Of a stretch of DNA of 64,000 nt, positions 16,597-26,147 are shown one piece after another (the stretch's first letter is position 1; each line of letters begins with the position of its first letter). The position numbers and the translations under genes were made by a program. The notes beneath the pieces are model-generated. The model was not told where the DNA came from and did no database searches. It was given only the letters and a program-made list of their open reading frames with translations. Source of the stretch: Methanocorpusculaceae archaeon UBA425 (lineage in GTDB: Archaea; Halobacteriota; Methanomicrobia; Methanomicrobiales; Methanocorpusculaceae); the NCBI GenBank assembly GCA_002506085.1, contig DAWV01000021.1, positions 47,615 through 111,614 of the forward strand, read 5' to 3'.

Positions 16597-17228
16597 GTAT
16601 TGAGTCATTTCGTCCGAAGATTCAGTGGTTTTTAACACCCATTGCCAGAACGTTTTCCAAACTGCCGGTTACCCCGAACATGTGGAGTGTAGTTTCACTC
16701 GTCTGTGCATTTGTCGCCGGGGTGTTTTTCGCAGTTGGTCAGCCGCTCTTAGGTGTGGTGTTTGTTCTGCTCAATGCATTTCTGGATGTTCTGGACGGAG
16801 CCCTCGCACGTTATATTGGCATCGCAAGTCCGATCGGGGATTATCTTGATCATGTTTTCGACAGGTATGCGGATGTTTTCATTGTTACCGGCATTATTAT
16901 CTGGGGAGTCCAGACCTGGCAGGCACCGGTTCCCGCATGGCTAATAGGTCTTTTTGCGATTACAGGAGTTCTACTTTCATCCTATATGGGGACCCAGGCA
17001 CAGGCCGTGGGTCTCAAGCGTAACTACGGCGGAATTCTCGGACGTGCAGATCGTCTGGTTCTGTTAATGCTCTTCGGCGTTGCCGAGTTCATTTATCCGG
17101 GGCCGGTTATCTTCGGTCTGCCGTTCCTCGGCTGGATGCTTGTCATATATGGTTTGCTCGGGCATATCACGGCAATCCAGAGATTCGTGATGTCGCTTAA
17201 GGAACTGCTCGCGGGAAAAGATACGTAG
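16593..17228 (+). CDS. CDP-alcohol phosphatidyltransferase, probable archaetidylinositol phosphate synthase
   Basis: The 211-residue membrane enzyme has the family signature D-x2-DG-x2-AR-x8-G-x3-D-x3-D, starting DVLDGALAR near residue 66. It has about six membrane helices. The family joins a CDP-activated lipid to an alcohol. In methanogens, proteins of this size in this context are usually the enzyme that makes archaetidylinositol phosphate from CDP-archaeol and inositol phosphate. The precise substrate is inference. It is the last gene of the argD operon. Confidence 0.75.
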   Translation: MSIESFRPKIQWFLTPIARTFSKLPVTPNMWSVVSLVCAFVAGVFFAVGQPLLGVVFVLLNAFLDVLDGALARYIGIASPIGDYLDHVFDRYADVFIVTGIIIWGVQTWQAPVPAWLIGLFAITGVLLSSYMGTQAQAVGLKRNYGGILGRADRLVLLMLFGVAEFIYPGPVIFGLPFLGWMLVIYGLLGHITAIQRFVMSLKELLAGKDT

Positions 17229-17409
17229 AGATACGTAGAATAACATATTTTTCAGCTTTTTTGTATTCCGGTTTCATGCTGGCAAAGTACCGGATGTACA
17301 TGGAATACAGCGGATATCTCGGAAAATAATTTCGGGCACATTATCGATGTACACGTAAATTGTCAAAAAAGGTGTTCATTGACCTGATCCGTGACCGGGT
17401 CAATCTTTA

Positions 17410-17832
17410 TTACGGTGATACCGGCAGTGCTGCTTTCTTGTAGCAGGTAATTTCCAGAACACCGTTTTTCAGGTGGGTCTGGGTAAGTGACGGGTCGACA
17501 CCCGCCACTGGAATCACTGCCGAGTATTCACGATCCTCTCCGGCATTGAGCTGGAGTTTCCCGTCCTGGTACGCAATGAAGAAATCATCCTGGCACTCGC
17601 TTGGAAGTTCGGTCTGAATAATTACTCTATCTCCATCCTCGAACATCTCGATTGGAATCGTCTTGCTGCGAAATTCTTCGGGGGTCAGATGAATCTTGCC
17701 ACCGGAAAGGACGAATTTAACGCCAACGACCGGTGGAAGTTTTCCATCATTATCTCCGGAAACGTGGTTAACCAGTATTTTATGGATAATATCCATTAAG
17801 TCCTTGTATGCATCATCTGGTGTATCCGGCAT
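17410..17832 (-). CDS. Small heat-shock protein (Hsp20/alpha-crystallin-like)
   Basis: The 140-residue protein has an N-terminal helical part and a C-terminal beta-rich domain from about residue 60. It ends in LKNGVLEITCYKK, which matches the conserved A-x-x-x-(N)GVL motif of alpha-crystallin domains. The C-terminal IXI motif of oligomer-forming Hsp20s is not obvious. It lies 33 bases downstream of cdc48 on the same strand. A holdase beside an unfoldase suggests joint work in protein quality control. Confidence 0.65.
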   Translation of the reverse strand: MPDTPDDAYKDLMDIIHKILVNHVSGDNDGKLPPVVGVKFVLSGGKIHLTPEEFRSKTIPIEMFEDGDRVIIQTELPSECQDDFFIAYQDGKLQLNAGEDREYSAVIPVAGVDPSLTQTHLKNGVLEITCYKKAALPVSP

Positions 17833-17865
17833 ATTATTTCATCTCCATGATGAGGATAGTTTCCC

Positions 17866-20301
17866 TCAATCATTTGTAGTTTTAATTATCTCTTTAATTC
17901 TGCTAAAGTCTTTCTGATGTGAGACTAACAGACCGTCAAGTTCGCGGAGTTCGGGGGTGAGCTCGTCGCCTTTGTATTCTGCCCTGTCTAGGACCGAGGC
18001 AGCCTTTTCAAGCGTTTTTCTCTCCTCTTCGTTGAACCTGTACTGCCAGGAACTTTTCTCTGCTTCCCTTCTTCCGGCTTTGTCTAGTGATGGTCTCACG
18101 CGCTTTAACGCGGATTCGAAATGGTGATTGTAGATTTTTACGCTGGCAACCGCAAGCGAGATTTCGGTTGCATCGCGCCCCGACATTGCTTTGACGAACT
18201 CGCGAATTGCGACCATCTTTGCTTCACGAACGAGTGCCTCGATGTCAGCACCCACGAACCCTTCTGTCTTCCCGAGCAGGGTCTCAATGTTCACATCCTC
18301 TGCAAGCATTCCCCTGATGTTGTTTATGTAGACATCCAGAATCTGCTTTCTGCCTTCGCGGTCCGGCGGCGGAACGAAGATATGCTGTTCCAGCCGGCCG
18401 GGACGGAGAAGCGCCGAATCAATCATGTCGGGACGGTTGGTTGCCCCGATGACGACCACGTTCTTGAGTTCCTCAAGTCCGTCGAGTTCGGAGAGGAACT
18501 GACTGACCACACTCTCGGTCACGTGGGACGAGCCTTCGTAACTTCCTCTCTTTGGAACGATTGAGTCGATTTCATCGAAGAAGATGATTGACGGAGAGGC
18601 AAGCCGGGCTTTTCTGAAGATCTCCCGAATGCCTTTCTCGGATTCTCCGACCCACTTGGACATGAGTTCCGGACCTTTGACCGAGATGAAGTTGCACTCT
18701 GACTCGTTCGCGAGTGCCTTCGCGAGCAGCGTTTTTCCGGTTCCGGGCGGCCCGAACATGAGAAATCCCTTTGGGGATTTTGTTGCGAACTGCTTATAGA
18801 CATCGCCGTATTTGAGCGGCCACTCGACCGCCTGCTGGAGTTCTTCTTTGACAGAGTCAAGTCCGCCGATATCTTCCCAGTGAACATCCGGGACCTCGAC
18901 GAGAACTTCCCGCATGGCACTTGGCTGAACCATTTTAAGCGCAGCTTCGAAGTCTTCTGCGGTCACCTTCAGGTTTTCCAGTTTCTCGGCACTTATTTCT
19001 TCATCAGGATTCATTCCGGGGAAGGCACGTCTCAGGGCGTGCATTGCCGCTTCTTTCACGACTAATGCCAGATCGGCCCCGACAAATCCATGAGTGGTGT
19101 TTGCATATTTTATCAGATTGACATTTTCTGATAGAGGGACGTTTCTGGTATGAATCTGGAGGATTTCACGCCGTCCGTCTTTGTCAGGAACGCCGATCTC
19201 AATCTCACGGTCGAAGCGTCCTCCCCGGCGGAGTGCCGGGTCGATTGCATCCGGAAGGTTGGTTGCCGCGATGACTATGACTTTTCCGCGGCTCTTCAGC
19301 CCGTCCATCAGAGAAAGGAGCTGGGCAACGACACGGCGTTCGACCTCACCTTTGGACTCTGCACGTTTCGGAGCAATTGAGTCGATTTCGTCGATAAAAA
19401 CGATTGACGGAGCATTTTCTTCAGCTTTCTTGAAGATTTCACGGAGTTTCTCCTCGGAATCGCCATAATACTTGGAGATTATCTCCGGACCGGAGATTGT
19501 TTCGAAGTATGCTCCCGCTTCGTTTGCCACCGCACGGGCGATTAACGTCTTACCCGTACCAGGCGGTCCGTAGAGAAGAACTCCCTTTGGCGGTTCGATA
19601 CCGAGCTTCTCAAAGACTTCGGGATGACGGAGCGGATACTCGATCATCTCACGAACCTGGGAGAGTTCCCTTCCGAGACCGCCGATATCCTCGTAATGGA
19701 TATTGCCGGCAGATTTGCCTTTCGGGGCGTCCTCCCCTCTGTAGATGGAGTCTTTGTAGTTTACGGCGGTCTCCGAGCCGATTATGGCCACATCACCGGG
19801 TGAGACCTCTGACGCGGCGAAGTCAACGTATTCTGTGTTGTAGCTTCCGATACCGCCCCAATAGGCATTGAACTGATCCTGTGCCTGGGTCTGGATACCG
19901 AATGTCAGTATCTGACCTGTGGTAATCGGACGACCTGCGTATTTGTTTCGGATTGTCTGTTCAAGAGCCCGGCTGTCAAGTCTGATGTTCTGGGATACCG
20001 GCTGGAGGGTGACTTTTGCCGCAGTCTTCGGGGTGACTTTTTCGACAACGACGGTGTCGCCGATTCCGGCTCCGGATGTCCGGCGGGTATCACCGTCGAT
20101 GGCTATGCTTCCGGAACCGGATACGGAGGAACGCATGACTCTGGCGGCGCCGGTGCGTTTGCCGGTGATTTTGACGAAATCACCCGACTCTACTCCGAGT
20201 TTTGTCATGACATCAGTGTTTATTTTCGCGTATCCGCGTCCGACGTCGTCATAGTCCGCCTCCTGAACAATTAAAGAAAGTTTAGTGTTGTTATCTGTCA
20301 T
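17866..20301 (-). CDS. Cdc48/VAT-type AAA ATPase
   Basis: The 811-residue ATPase matches archaeal VAT: an N-terminal double-psi barrel and beta domain (about residues 5-185), then two AAA modules. The Walker A motifs GPPGTGKT are at about 245-252 and 517-524, with Walker B FIDEID near 302 and a second FFDEID in the D2 module. It unfolds proteins with ATP, feeding the proteasome. The usual C-terminal hydrophobic-tyrosine proteasome motif is not evident; the protein ends RIKEIIKTTND. It is followed by the Hsp20 gene. Confidence 0.95.
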   Translation of the reverse strand: MTDNNTKLSLIVQEADYDDVGRGYAKINTDVMTKLGVESGDFVKITGKRTGAARVMRSSVSGSGSIAIDGDTRRTSGAGIGDTVVVEKVTPKTAAKVTLQPVSQNIRLDSRALEQTIRNKYAGRPITTGQILTFGIQTQAQDQFNAYWGGIGSYNTEYVDFAASEVSPGDVAIIGSETAVNYKDSIYRGEDAPKGKSAGNIHYEDIGGLGRELSQVREMIEYPLRHPEVFEKLGIEPPKGVLLYGPPGTGKTLIARAVANEAGAYFETISGPEIISKYYGDSEEKLREIFKKAEENAPSIVFIDEIDSIAPKRAESKGEVERRVVAQLLSLMDGLKSRGKVIVIAATNLPDAIDPALRRGGRFDREIEIGVPDKDGRREILQIHTRNVPLSENVNLIKYANTTHGFVGADLALVVKEAAMHALRRAFPGMNPDEEISAEKLENLKVTAEDFEAALKMVQPSAMREVLVEVPDVHWEDIGGLDSVKEELQQAVEWPLKYGDVYKQFATKSPKGFLMFGPPGTGKTLLAKALANESECNFISVKGPELMSKWVGESEKGIREIFRKARLASPSIIFFDEIDSIVPKRGSYEGSSHVTESVVSQFLSELDGLEELKNVVVIGATNRPDMIDSALLRPGRLEQHIFVPPPDREGRKQILDVYINNIRGMLAEDVNIETLLGKTEGFVGADIEALVREAKMVAIREFVKAMSGRDATEISLAVASVKIYNHHFESALKRVRPSLDKAGRREAEKSSWQYRFNEEERKTLEKAASVLDRAEYKGDELTPELRELDGLLVSHQKDFSRIKEIIKTTND

Positions 20302-20307
20302 TTATAG

Positions 20308-20357
20308 CACTCCTGAATTGTTGTTTACTATACGTAAGTTTTAGTCAGTATTTAAAG
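20308..20357 (-). promoter_or_regulatory. Promoter and RBS of cdc48
   Basis: On the minus strand CTTTAAATA (20357-20349) is a good TATA box about 50 bases before the start codon. AGGAGTG (20314-20308) is a ribosome site at proper distance. A leader of roughly 25 bases is predicted. Confidence 0.5.
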
Positions 20358-20519
20358 TATTTGTGTGTGCAAATCAATTCAAGACGGCAGGATGTTTTTT
20401 ATAGGCGTGCAATACGTTGAAATACCCGACGCGCAGAAACGGATAGACATAGTTACCATAATTTTCGTAGTTTTGCATAAGTATATTTCAATACAATGAT
20501 AATTACTGTAGTGATACAA

Positions 20520-21254
20520 ATGAAAAAGAATGTACTAGCAATTCTTCTTATCTTTGCGGCATTTGCGCTTTTTGCAGCTCCCGTAGCTGCAGAAGAGCAG
20601 ACTGACAAAGTTATTCTGGTTTCCGGATACGGACTTTCCACTACAGCGCCGGACAAGGTAACGATTACCTTTGCCGTTGAAACAATAAATCCTGATGCAA
20701 AAGTAGCACAGGCAGAAAATGCCGAGATTATGGCAGACGTTGTCGCCGCTCTGAAGAGTGCGGGAATTACGGATGAGAACATAAAAACATCAGGTTACTC
20801 AATCTACTCCTACGAACTGAGCGAATATAATCCGGGCGAATGGCCTGTTGGAACTACCGTTTACAAAGTAACGAATAGTGTCGAGATTATTTCCTACAAT
20901 GTTGACAAGGCAGGATCCTATATTGATACCGCAGTCCTGGCAGGAGCAAACAGTGTGAGCAATCTTCAGTTCGGTCTTTCCGATGCAAAGCAGATTATCG
21001 AGAGAAACGCTGCAATCATCTCTGCTGTCAAGTCAGCACGTGCAGATGCGGATTCAGTTTCCTCAGCACTCGGTCTGAAAATTACCGGTACGGGAACGAT
21101 CAATGTAAATCAGGGTTACACGCCTGTATCATATACAGATGTTAATCTGGATGCAACGGTTATGAAAGCCGGATCTTCTGAAAGAGTATCGACGACGATC
21201 GAGTCAGGTGAAATCAAAACAACGGCAACCGTGTCAATTGTTTACACCTACTAA
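20520..21254 (+). CDS. Secreted SIMPL-domain (DUF541) protein
   Basis: The start is taken at ATG 20520, giving a signal peptide MKKNVLAILLIFAAFALFAAPVAAEE with cleavage near residue 25; an in-frame ATG eight codons upstream would bury it. The mature part matches the SIMPL/DUF541 fold: VSGYGLSTTAPDKVTITFAVET at its start and a VSTTIESGEIKTTATVSIVY ending. Bacterial relatives are periplasmic or outer-membrane proteins linked to stress tolerance; no archaeal role is known to me. It stands alone with its own promoter-like AT-rich region. Confidence 0.8.
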   Translation: MKKNVLAILLIFAAFALFAAPVAAEEQTDKVILVSGYGLSTTAPDKVTITFAVETINPDAKVAQAENAEIMADVVAALKSAGITDENIKTSGYSIYSYELSEYNPGEWPVGTTVYKVTNSVEIISYNVDKAGSYIDTAVLAGANSVSNLQFGLSDAKQIIERNAAIISAVKSARADADSVSSALGLKITGTGTINVNQGYTPVSYTDVNLDATVMKAGSSERVSTTIESGEIKTTATVSIVYTY

Positions 21255-21357
21255 CTTTTTTTTAGAACTTTATAATACCTGAAAGTATTTTCTGCCTTTT
21301 CCCGGGTCCAGGTACAATAGTTTTTTGCCGGAGGCGGTTCAATGATTCAGACACCAA

Positions 21358-22512
21358 ATGAGACTCTTAACCGGCGCCGCAAAATGTTCTGCCTATAACC
21401 GCGAAGATGTTCTCGCCGCAGTGAAATCTGCAATAGAATCAGCCGGCGGATTCCCCCCTCTCGCAGGAAAAAAAGTCCTCCTGAAACCCAATCTTCTCTC
21501 AGATACAGGGGCTGATAAAGCTGTCAGCACGCATCCTGAAGTAATCTATGCCGTTGGCAAACTGATTCTTGAAGCAGGCGGCATTTTGCAGATTGCAGAC
21601 AGCCCCGGGGCGGGCATTCTCTATACTCCCCGGAATATCCGACGAGTCTATAAAAAATGCGGCATTGCAGATGTCGCCCGCGAACTCGGGGTCACTCTTT
21701 CGGATGACACAGGATTTCAGGAACGCCCCTTCCCTGATGGAAAACTGATGAAGCATTTCACCATCATCAATCAGGCATGTGAGGCAGATGTCATCATCTC
21801 AGTCTGCAAGTTAAAGACCCACATATTCACGTATTTTTCCGGGGCCGTCAAGAATACCTTCGGCGTAGTTCCAGGTCTCGACAAGCCTGTTTTTCATTCA
21901 CGGTTCCCTGACCCGGCAGATTTTTCCGGGATGCTCATCGATCTGAACGAACTGATGAAGCCGGCATTTGTGGTCATGGATGCTGTTGAAGGAATGGAGG
22001 GAAACGGTCCTATGGGCGGCAATCCCCGCAAAGCAGGTTACATACTTGCGTCCTCATCGGTATATGCACTGGATGTCACGGCCCAGCGTCTGATTTCAAT
22101 GGACCCGGCGCAGATTTATACAACGAAAGCCGCCGTATCACGCGGACTTCTGAACATTGAGGAGGTGGAGACTGCGGGTGATGATATAATTCCGGTAAAG
22201 GACTATGCCATGCCTTCAACCTATCACGCTCCTGCGAAGAATAGCTGGTTCAGAAAAAAGGTTCTCTTAAAATTTCAGGCTGCGGGAATGCTCTATGCTC
22301 CGGCTCCGGTTGTGATTAAAAAAGCCTGTGTCGCGTGTGGGCAGTGTGTGCAAATCTGCCCGGTACACGCGGTGGTACTGAAAAATAATAAAGCGTCCTT
22401 TGACCATGGAAAATGTATCAGGTGTTACTGCTGTCACGAGATGTGCCAGTATCATGCAATCAGAATGAAGAGAAATGCGGCGGGAAGTTTTCTCCACATG
22501 TTTCTGAGATAA
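21358..22512 (+). CDS. DUF362 protein with two 4Fe-4S clusters
   Basis: The 384-residue protein has a DUF362 domain (about residues 1-290) with KVLLKPNLLS near residue 40 and a CKLKTH motif. A C-terminal dicluster ferredoxin module follows, with CVACGQCVQICPVHAV and CIRCYCCHEMCQYHAI. DUF362 proteins are common in anaerobes, and their reaction is not established. The second cluster motif (CxxCxCC) has an additional cysteine. Confidence 0.85.
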   Translation: MRLLTGAAKCSAYNREDVLAAVKSAIESAGGFPPLAGKKVLLKPNLLSDTGADKAVSTHPEVIYAVGKLILEAGGILQIADSPGAGILYTPRNIRRVYKKCGIADVARELGVTLSDDTGFQERPFPDGKLMKHFTIINQACEADVIISVCKLKTHIFTYFSGAVKNTFGVVPGLDKPVFHSRFPDPADFSGMLIDLNELMKPAFVVMDAVEGMEGNGPMGGNPRKAGYILASSSVYALDVTAQRLISMDPAQIYTTKAAVSRGLLNIEEVETAGDDIIPVKDYAMPSTYHAPAKNSWFRKKVLLKFQAAGMLYAPAPVVIKKACVACGQCVQICPVHAVVLKNNKASFDHGKCIRCYCCHEMCQYHAIRMKRNAAGSFLHMFLR

Positions 22513-22594
22513 GGGTCCGGTATTCCGGATTCGCGTGTAATTATTTCAGTCCTCTTTCCGGGGACACTGTACACGAAAAAAGGAGAGAATAATT

Positions 22595-23521
22595 TCACTC
22601 GGTTTTTATCCGGCAGAAGAACGTGCATGCATCACGTTTGCATCTGCCGTCACACGGGTCTAAGTGAACTATAACTGTTACCCGCGGGATTTCTGCTTTG
22701 ATTTCGTTCTCGATTTCCTGAAGAACATGATGTGCATCTTCCAGAGGAGTTGCATGCGGCATCATCAGGTGGAACTCAACAAACTTGTCAGGTCCGGCTT
22801 TCCGTGTTTTCAGGCTGTGGTAGTTTGTATAGATATTCTGATGCCTGCAGATGATATCCTTGATTTTGCAGACCTCCTCCTCGTCGAGGCTTTCATCCAT
22901 CAGGTCGGCAAACGAGCGCCTGATGAGATGATAGGCTTCACGTAAAATCATCAGGGCGACGATTATGGCGATAATCGAATCAAGGAAGGTGAGTCCGGTA
23001 ATCTGAATGAGAATGAGCCCGATGACGACGCCGAGGGATGTCAGAACATCGGTTCTCAGGTGCCAGGCGTCGCTTTCAAGAGCAATCGAATCAGTCTGTT
23101 TTGCAACTTTCATGAGTTTTTGTGAAACAAAGAAGTTGCAAATGGCTGAAACTCCCATAACAATCATACCTGCATACAGGAGTCCGGTTGAAAGCGCGGT
23201 TCCGCCATAGATGAGTTTCTGGATAGCTTCCCATACTATGATGCCGGCTGCAAGGACAATTAAAAGTGCTTCGATGAGTCCGGACGCGTCCTCATATTTT
23301 CCATGACCGAATGCATGGTCGACATCCGGGGGCAGTGCAGATTTCTTTACCGAGAAATATGCTATGACCGATGCAAGCAGATCCATTCCGGAGTGGATTC
23401 CCTCAGATATAATACTGACCGACCCTATGAGAAATCCTACGATGAATTTGGCGATGGTCAGAAAGGCGTTAGAGGCGATGGATAGACGGGCAACGTTTTG
23501 TTTGGCTGTATGTTCTGTCAA
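22595..23521 (-). CDS. Cation diffusion facilitator metal exporter
   Basis: The 308-residue CDF protein has six membrane helices and a C-terminal cytoplasmic domain. The metal site HxxxD is visible as EGIHSGMDLLAS near residue 41 and again as DAWHLRTDVL in helix 5. Substrates of such proteins are zinc, iron, manganese or cobalt. The start codon appears to be TTG at 23521, with no strong ribosome site. The C-terminus DPCDGRCKRDACTFFC has four cysteines, beyond the normal domain, and may bind metal. Confidence 0.85.
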   Translation of the reverse strand: MTEHTAKQNVARLSIASNAFLTIAKFIVGFLIGSVSIISEGIHSGMDLLASVIAYFSVKKSALPPDVDHAFGHGKYEDASGLIEALLIVLAAGIIVWEAIQKLIYGGTALSTGLLYAGMIVMGVSAICNFFVSQKLMKVAKQTDSIALESDAWHLRTDVLTSLGVVIGLILIQITGLTFLDSIIAIIVALMILREAYHLIRRSFADLMDESLDEEEVCKIKDIICRHQNIYTNYHSLKTRKAGPDKFVEFHLMMPHATPLEDAHHVLQEIENEIKAEIPRVTVIVHLDPCDGRCKRDACTFFCRIKTE

Positions 23522-23571
23522 GATTTACTGCAGGTATATTTGAATGACATACCTATAGGGTTTTGGGTAAC

Positions 23572-23796
23572 GGGGCGATACGAAGTATCGCCCTTAGTTG
23601 AGCAAGTCCATTGAGTGAAACAAAATGGACTTGCGACGTCGGGGCGATTCTTCGAATCTCCCTAAGTTGAGCAGGACCCTGAGTGAAACGAAATGGACTT
23701 GAGAGAGGGGTGGCTAAAGCCTGCCCTTAGTTAAGTAGGACCCTAAGTAAAACAAAATGGACTTGCGACGTCGGGGCGATTCTTCGAATCTCCCTT
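23572..23796. repeat. Three-unit tandem array of hairpins
   Basis: Units of about 70-80 bases alternate two hairpins. Type A has GGGCGATAC and GTATCGCCC around a GAA loop (23573-23593); later copies read GATTC-TTC-GAATC or GGC-TAAA-GCC. Type B is CAAGTCCATT...AATGGACTTG (23603-23633), with decayed copies after it. Linkers are TTAGTTGAG-like and CGACGTC. The array fills the gap between the CDF and GltA-like genes. Shared modules (TTAGNTGAGCAAG..., CTTGCGA) link it to the arrays at 62.4-64 kb. No gene is present in this 304-base gap. Confidence 0.85.
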
Positions 23797-23825
23797 CACC
23801 AAAAAAAGATGATAGTTATCTGAAA

Positions 23826-25169
23826 TTATTCTCTCAGCATCTTATCGATGGCTCTCGCGGCATCCTTTGCCGTGCCCATCGCAAGAATAACCGTTGCCGC
23901 ACCCGTTGCGACATCGCCGCCGGCATAGACCTTAGGCACAGTCGTCTCTCCAAGGGAGCTCACTGTAACGCTGCCGTTTTTATTTCGGGCAAGCTCAGGC
24001 AGCATTCTCAGAAGAAGCGGGTTCGGACCCTGACCGATTGCCTCGACAACGACATCCGCCCCGACAATGAAATTGCTTCCCTCAACTGACGAGAAAGAAC
24101 AGCGTCCATCTTCACAGGGAGCTCCGAGTGCCATTTCAACAGCTTCGACACCGCTTACTGCGTTATTTGCGCCGATAAACGCAACCGGATTCGTCTGTGT
24201 CATAAACACAATACCCTCCTCCTTCGCGTGGCGGACTTCGTCGCGTCTTGCCGGCATGTCAGCCTCTCCTCTCCGATACATCAGCGTAACCTCAGCACCG
24301 AGACGTCTTGCGACACGCGCCGCATCCATAGCCACATTTCCTCCGCCGATAACGACGACCTTTTTGCCGAACTTGACCGGCGTATCATTTTCAGGGAAGC
24401 GGTTTGCTCCCATCAGATTCACACGGGTCAGGAACTCGTTTGCCGAGTAGACACCCGGAAGATTTTCGCCAGGCAGTCCCATAAAATAAGGAAGACCTGC
24501 ACCTGTTCCAAGGAAAACCGCATCGAATGCAAGTAATTCCTCAATAGAAACCGAACGTCCCGCGATGTGATTGGTCTTAATCTCAACGCCGAGTTTTTTC
24601 ACCTGGTCGATTTCATACTGAACGATGTCCTTTGGAAGACGGAATCCCGGAATGCCGTACATCAGAACGCCTCCTGCCTCATGGAGCGACTCAAAGATCG
24701 TCACAGAGTGACCAAGGCGTGCGAGCTCTGCCGCAGCAGAAAGACCTGCCGGACCGGAACCAATAACCGCCACTCTCTTTCCGGTTGCCGGGGCTTTTTT
24801 GGGGCACTTCGATGATGAGTTTTCTCTCTCGACATCTGCCGCGAAACGCTCGAGGTGACCGATAGAAATCGGCGAGCCTTTCTTTCCAAGGATACACATA
24901 CCCTGACACTGGGTCTCCTGAGGGCAGACACGTCCGCAGACTGCCGGGAGCATATTGTCCCTCTTGATTATATCAACTGCATTCTGGAAATTTTCCATGG
25001 CAATTGCGGCGATGAAGGCAGGAATATCGATTCCGACCGGGCATCCGCGGACACACTTCGGCTTCTTGCACTGGATACAGCGCTGTGCTTCAGCAACAAT
25101 TTCTTCTTTTGAGAATCCAAGGTCGACTTCGTCAAAGTCCTTTACCCGGATATCTGCATCGCGATCCAT
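23826..25169 (-). CDS. gltA: NADPH-dependent glutamate synthase-type flavoprotein (GltA/NfnB)
   Basis: The 447-residue protein has an N-terminal cysteine-rich iron-sulfur part (CIQCKKPKCVRGCPVGIDIP near residue 30; CGRVCPQETQCQGMC near residue 78). It then has two dinucleotide-binding motifs, VIGSGPAGLSAA (FAD) near residue 135 and VIGGGNVAMDAAR (NADPH) near residue 271. Such proteins act alone as archaeal glutamate synthase, or pair with a PyrK-like partner as NADH-dependent ferredoxin:NADP oxidoreductase (Nfn) or sulfide dehydrogenase. The partner gene directly upstream (no gap) favours an Nfn/Sud-like complex. Confidence 0.85.
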   Translation of the reverse strand: MDRDADIRVKDFDEVDLGFSKEEIVAEAQRCIQCKKPKCVRGCPVGIDIPAFIAAIAMENFQNAVDIIKRDNMLPAVCGRVCPQETQCQGMCILGKKGSPISIGHLERFAADVERENSSSKCPKKAPATGKRVAVIGSGPAGLSAAAELARLGHSVTIFESLHEAGGVLMYGIPGFRLPKDIVQYEIDQVKKLGVEIKTNHIAGRSVSIEELLAFDAVFLGTGAGLPYFMGLPGENLPGVYSANEFLTRVNLMGANRFPENDTPVKFGKKVVVIGGGNVAMDAARVARRLGAEVTLMYRRGEADMPARRDEVRHAKEEGIVFMTQTNPVAFIGANNAVSGVEAVEMALGAPCEDGRCSFSSVEGSNFIVGADVVVEAIGQGPNPLLLRMLPELARNKNGSVTVSSLGETTVPKVYAGGDVATGAATVILAMGTAKDAARAIDKMLRE

Positions 25170-26024
25170 TTACTCCACCTTCCTGCAGCGGCATACATGA
25201 TGCTCTTCGCGGTATGCCATAGACTGTTTTTCTTCCGGGATATACATTCTCTGACGGGTCATCAGATCATTCCAGTCCACCTGATGGGCATCGAACTCCG
25301 GACCGTCAACACAGGCGAACTTCATCTCGCCCCCGACAGTGACACGGCAGCTTCCGCACATACCGGTTCCGTCGACCATGACAGGATTGAGCGAGACATA
25401 TGTCTTGATTCCGTACGGACGGGTGACCTCGCTCGTCACTTTCATCATCATACCCGGACCGATAATCCAGACCTTGTCGATTTTTCTTCCGGACTCGCAG
25501 AGCTCTTTCAGCGGAGCGCTTGCAAATCCTTTGATTCCATATGATCCGTCATCCGTCGTTACAAACAGTTCATCGCAGATTTCACGCATGTCGTCTTCGA
25601 AGATCAGGAGATCTTTGTTTCTTGCTCCGATGATTCCGATAACATGGTTACCTGCGTCTTTTGCCGCCCGGGCAAGAATCGGCGTACATGCAACGCCGAC
25701 TCCCCCTCCGACAATAATGACAGTCTCGTTTCCCTGTGCAATATCGCTCGGCACCCCGAGAGGTCCTGCAACATCACGGAGTTCGTCACCTGCTTTCAGG
25801 GTTGCAAGGAGCTTTGTTGTCGTCCCGACAGCCATGAAAGCAATTCTGATATTCTCTCCATCTGTTCCAGAGATAGTCAAAGGAACCCGTTCACCAGCTC
25901 CATCGGGGTGGATAATACAGAATTGCCCGGCTTTTGCATGACGTGCCACCTGGGCTGCATGAATCCACATCTCGAATACAGCTTCTGATAAGGCATGTGC
26001 CTCAACAATTGTATATGTTCCCAT
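25170..26024 (-). CDS. PyrK/NfnA-type FAD and 2Fe-2S oxidoreductase subunit
   Basis: The start is set at ATG 26024 (MGTYTIVEAH...) because an AAAGGAC ribosome site precedes it and the 78 codons before it look non-coding. The 284-residue product has a flavin-binding beta-barrel (residues 1-100), the NAD-binding VGGGVGVACTPILARA near residue 115, and a C-terminal 2Fe-2S motif, MCGSCRVTVGG. This is the layout of NfnA, SudB and PyrK. It abuts the GltA-like gene and probably forms a heterodimer doing electron bifurcation or NADPH chemistry. The tail HHVCRCRKVE adds two cysteines. Confidence 0.85.
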   Translation of the reverse strand: MGTYTIVEAHALSEAVFEMWIHAAQVARHAKAGQFCIIHPDGAGERVPLTISGTDGENIRIAFMAVGTTTKLLATLKAGDELRDVAGPLGVPSDIAQGNETVIIVGGGVGVACTPILARAAKDAGNHVIGIIGARNKDLLIFEDDMREICDELFVTTDDGSYGIKGFASAPLKELCESGRKIDKVWIIGPGMMMKVTSEVTRPYGIKTYVSLNPVMVDGTGMCGSCRVTVGGEMKFACVDGPEFDAHQVDWNDLMTRQRMYIPEEKQSMAYREEHHVCRCRKVE

Positions 26025-26147
26025 AATTTGGTCCTTTGAAATTAGTGAATAAATATTTGCTTTGAAATACATTAATGATGATGCATGATGCTGCCGGAAG
26101 ACCGGGTTCGCCATATTCATTAGCCACGAAACCAAATCATAAACCGG

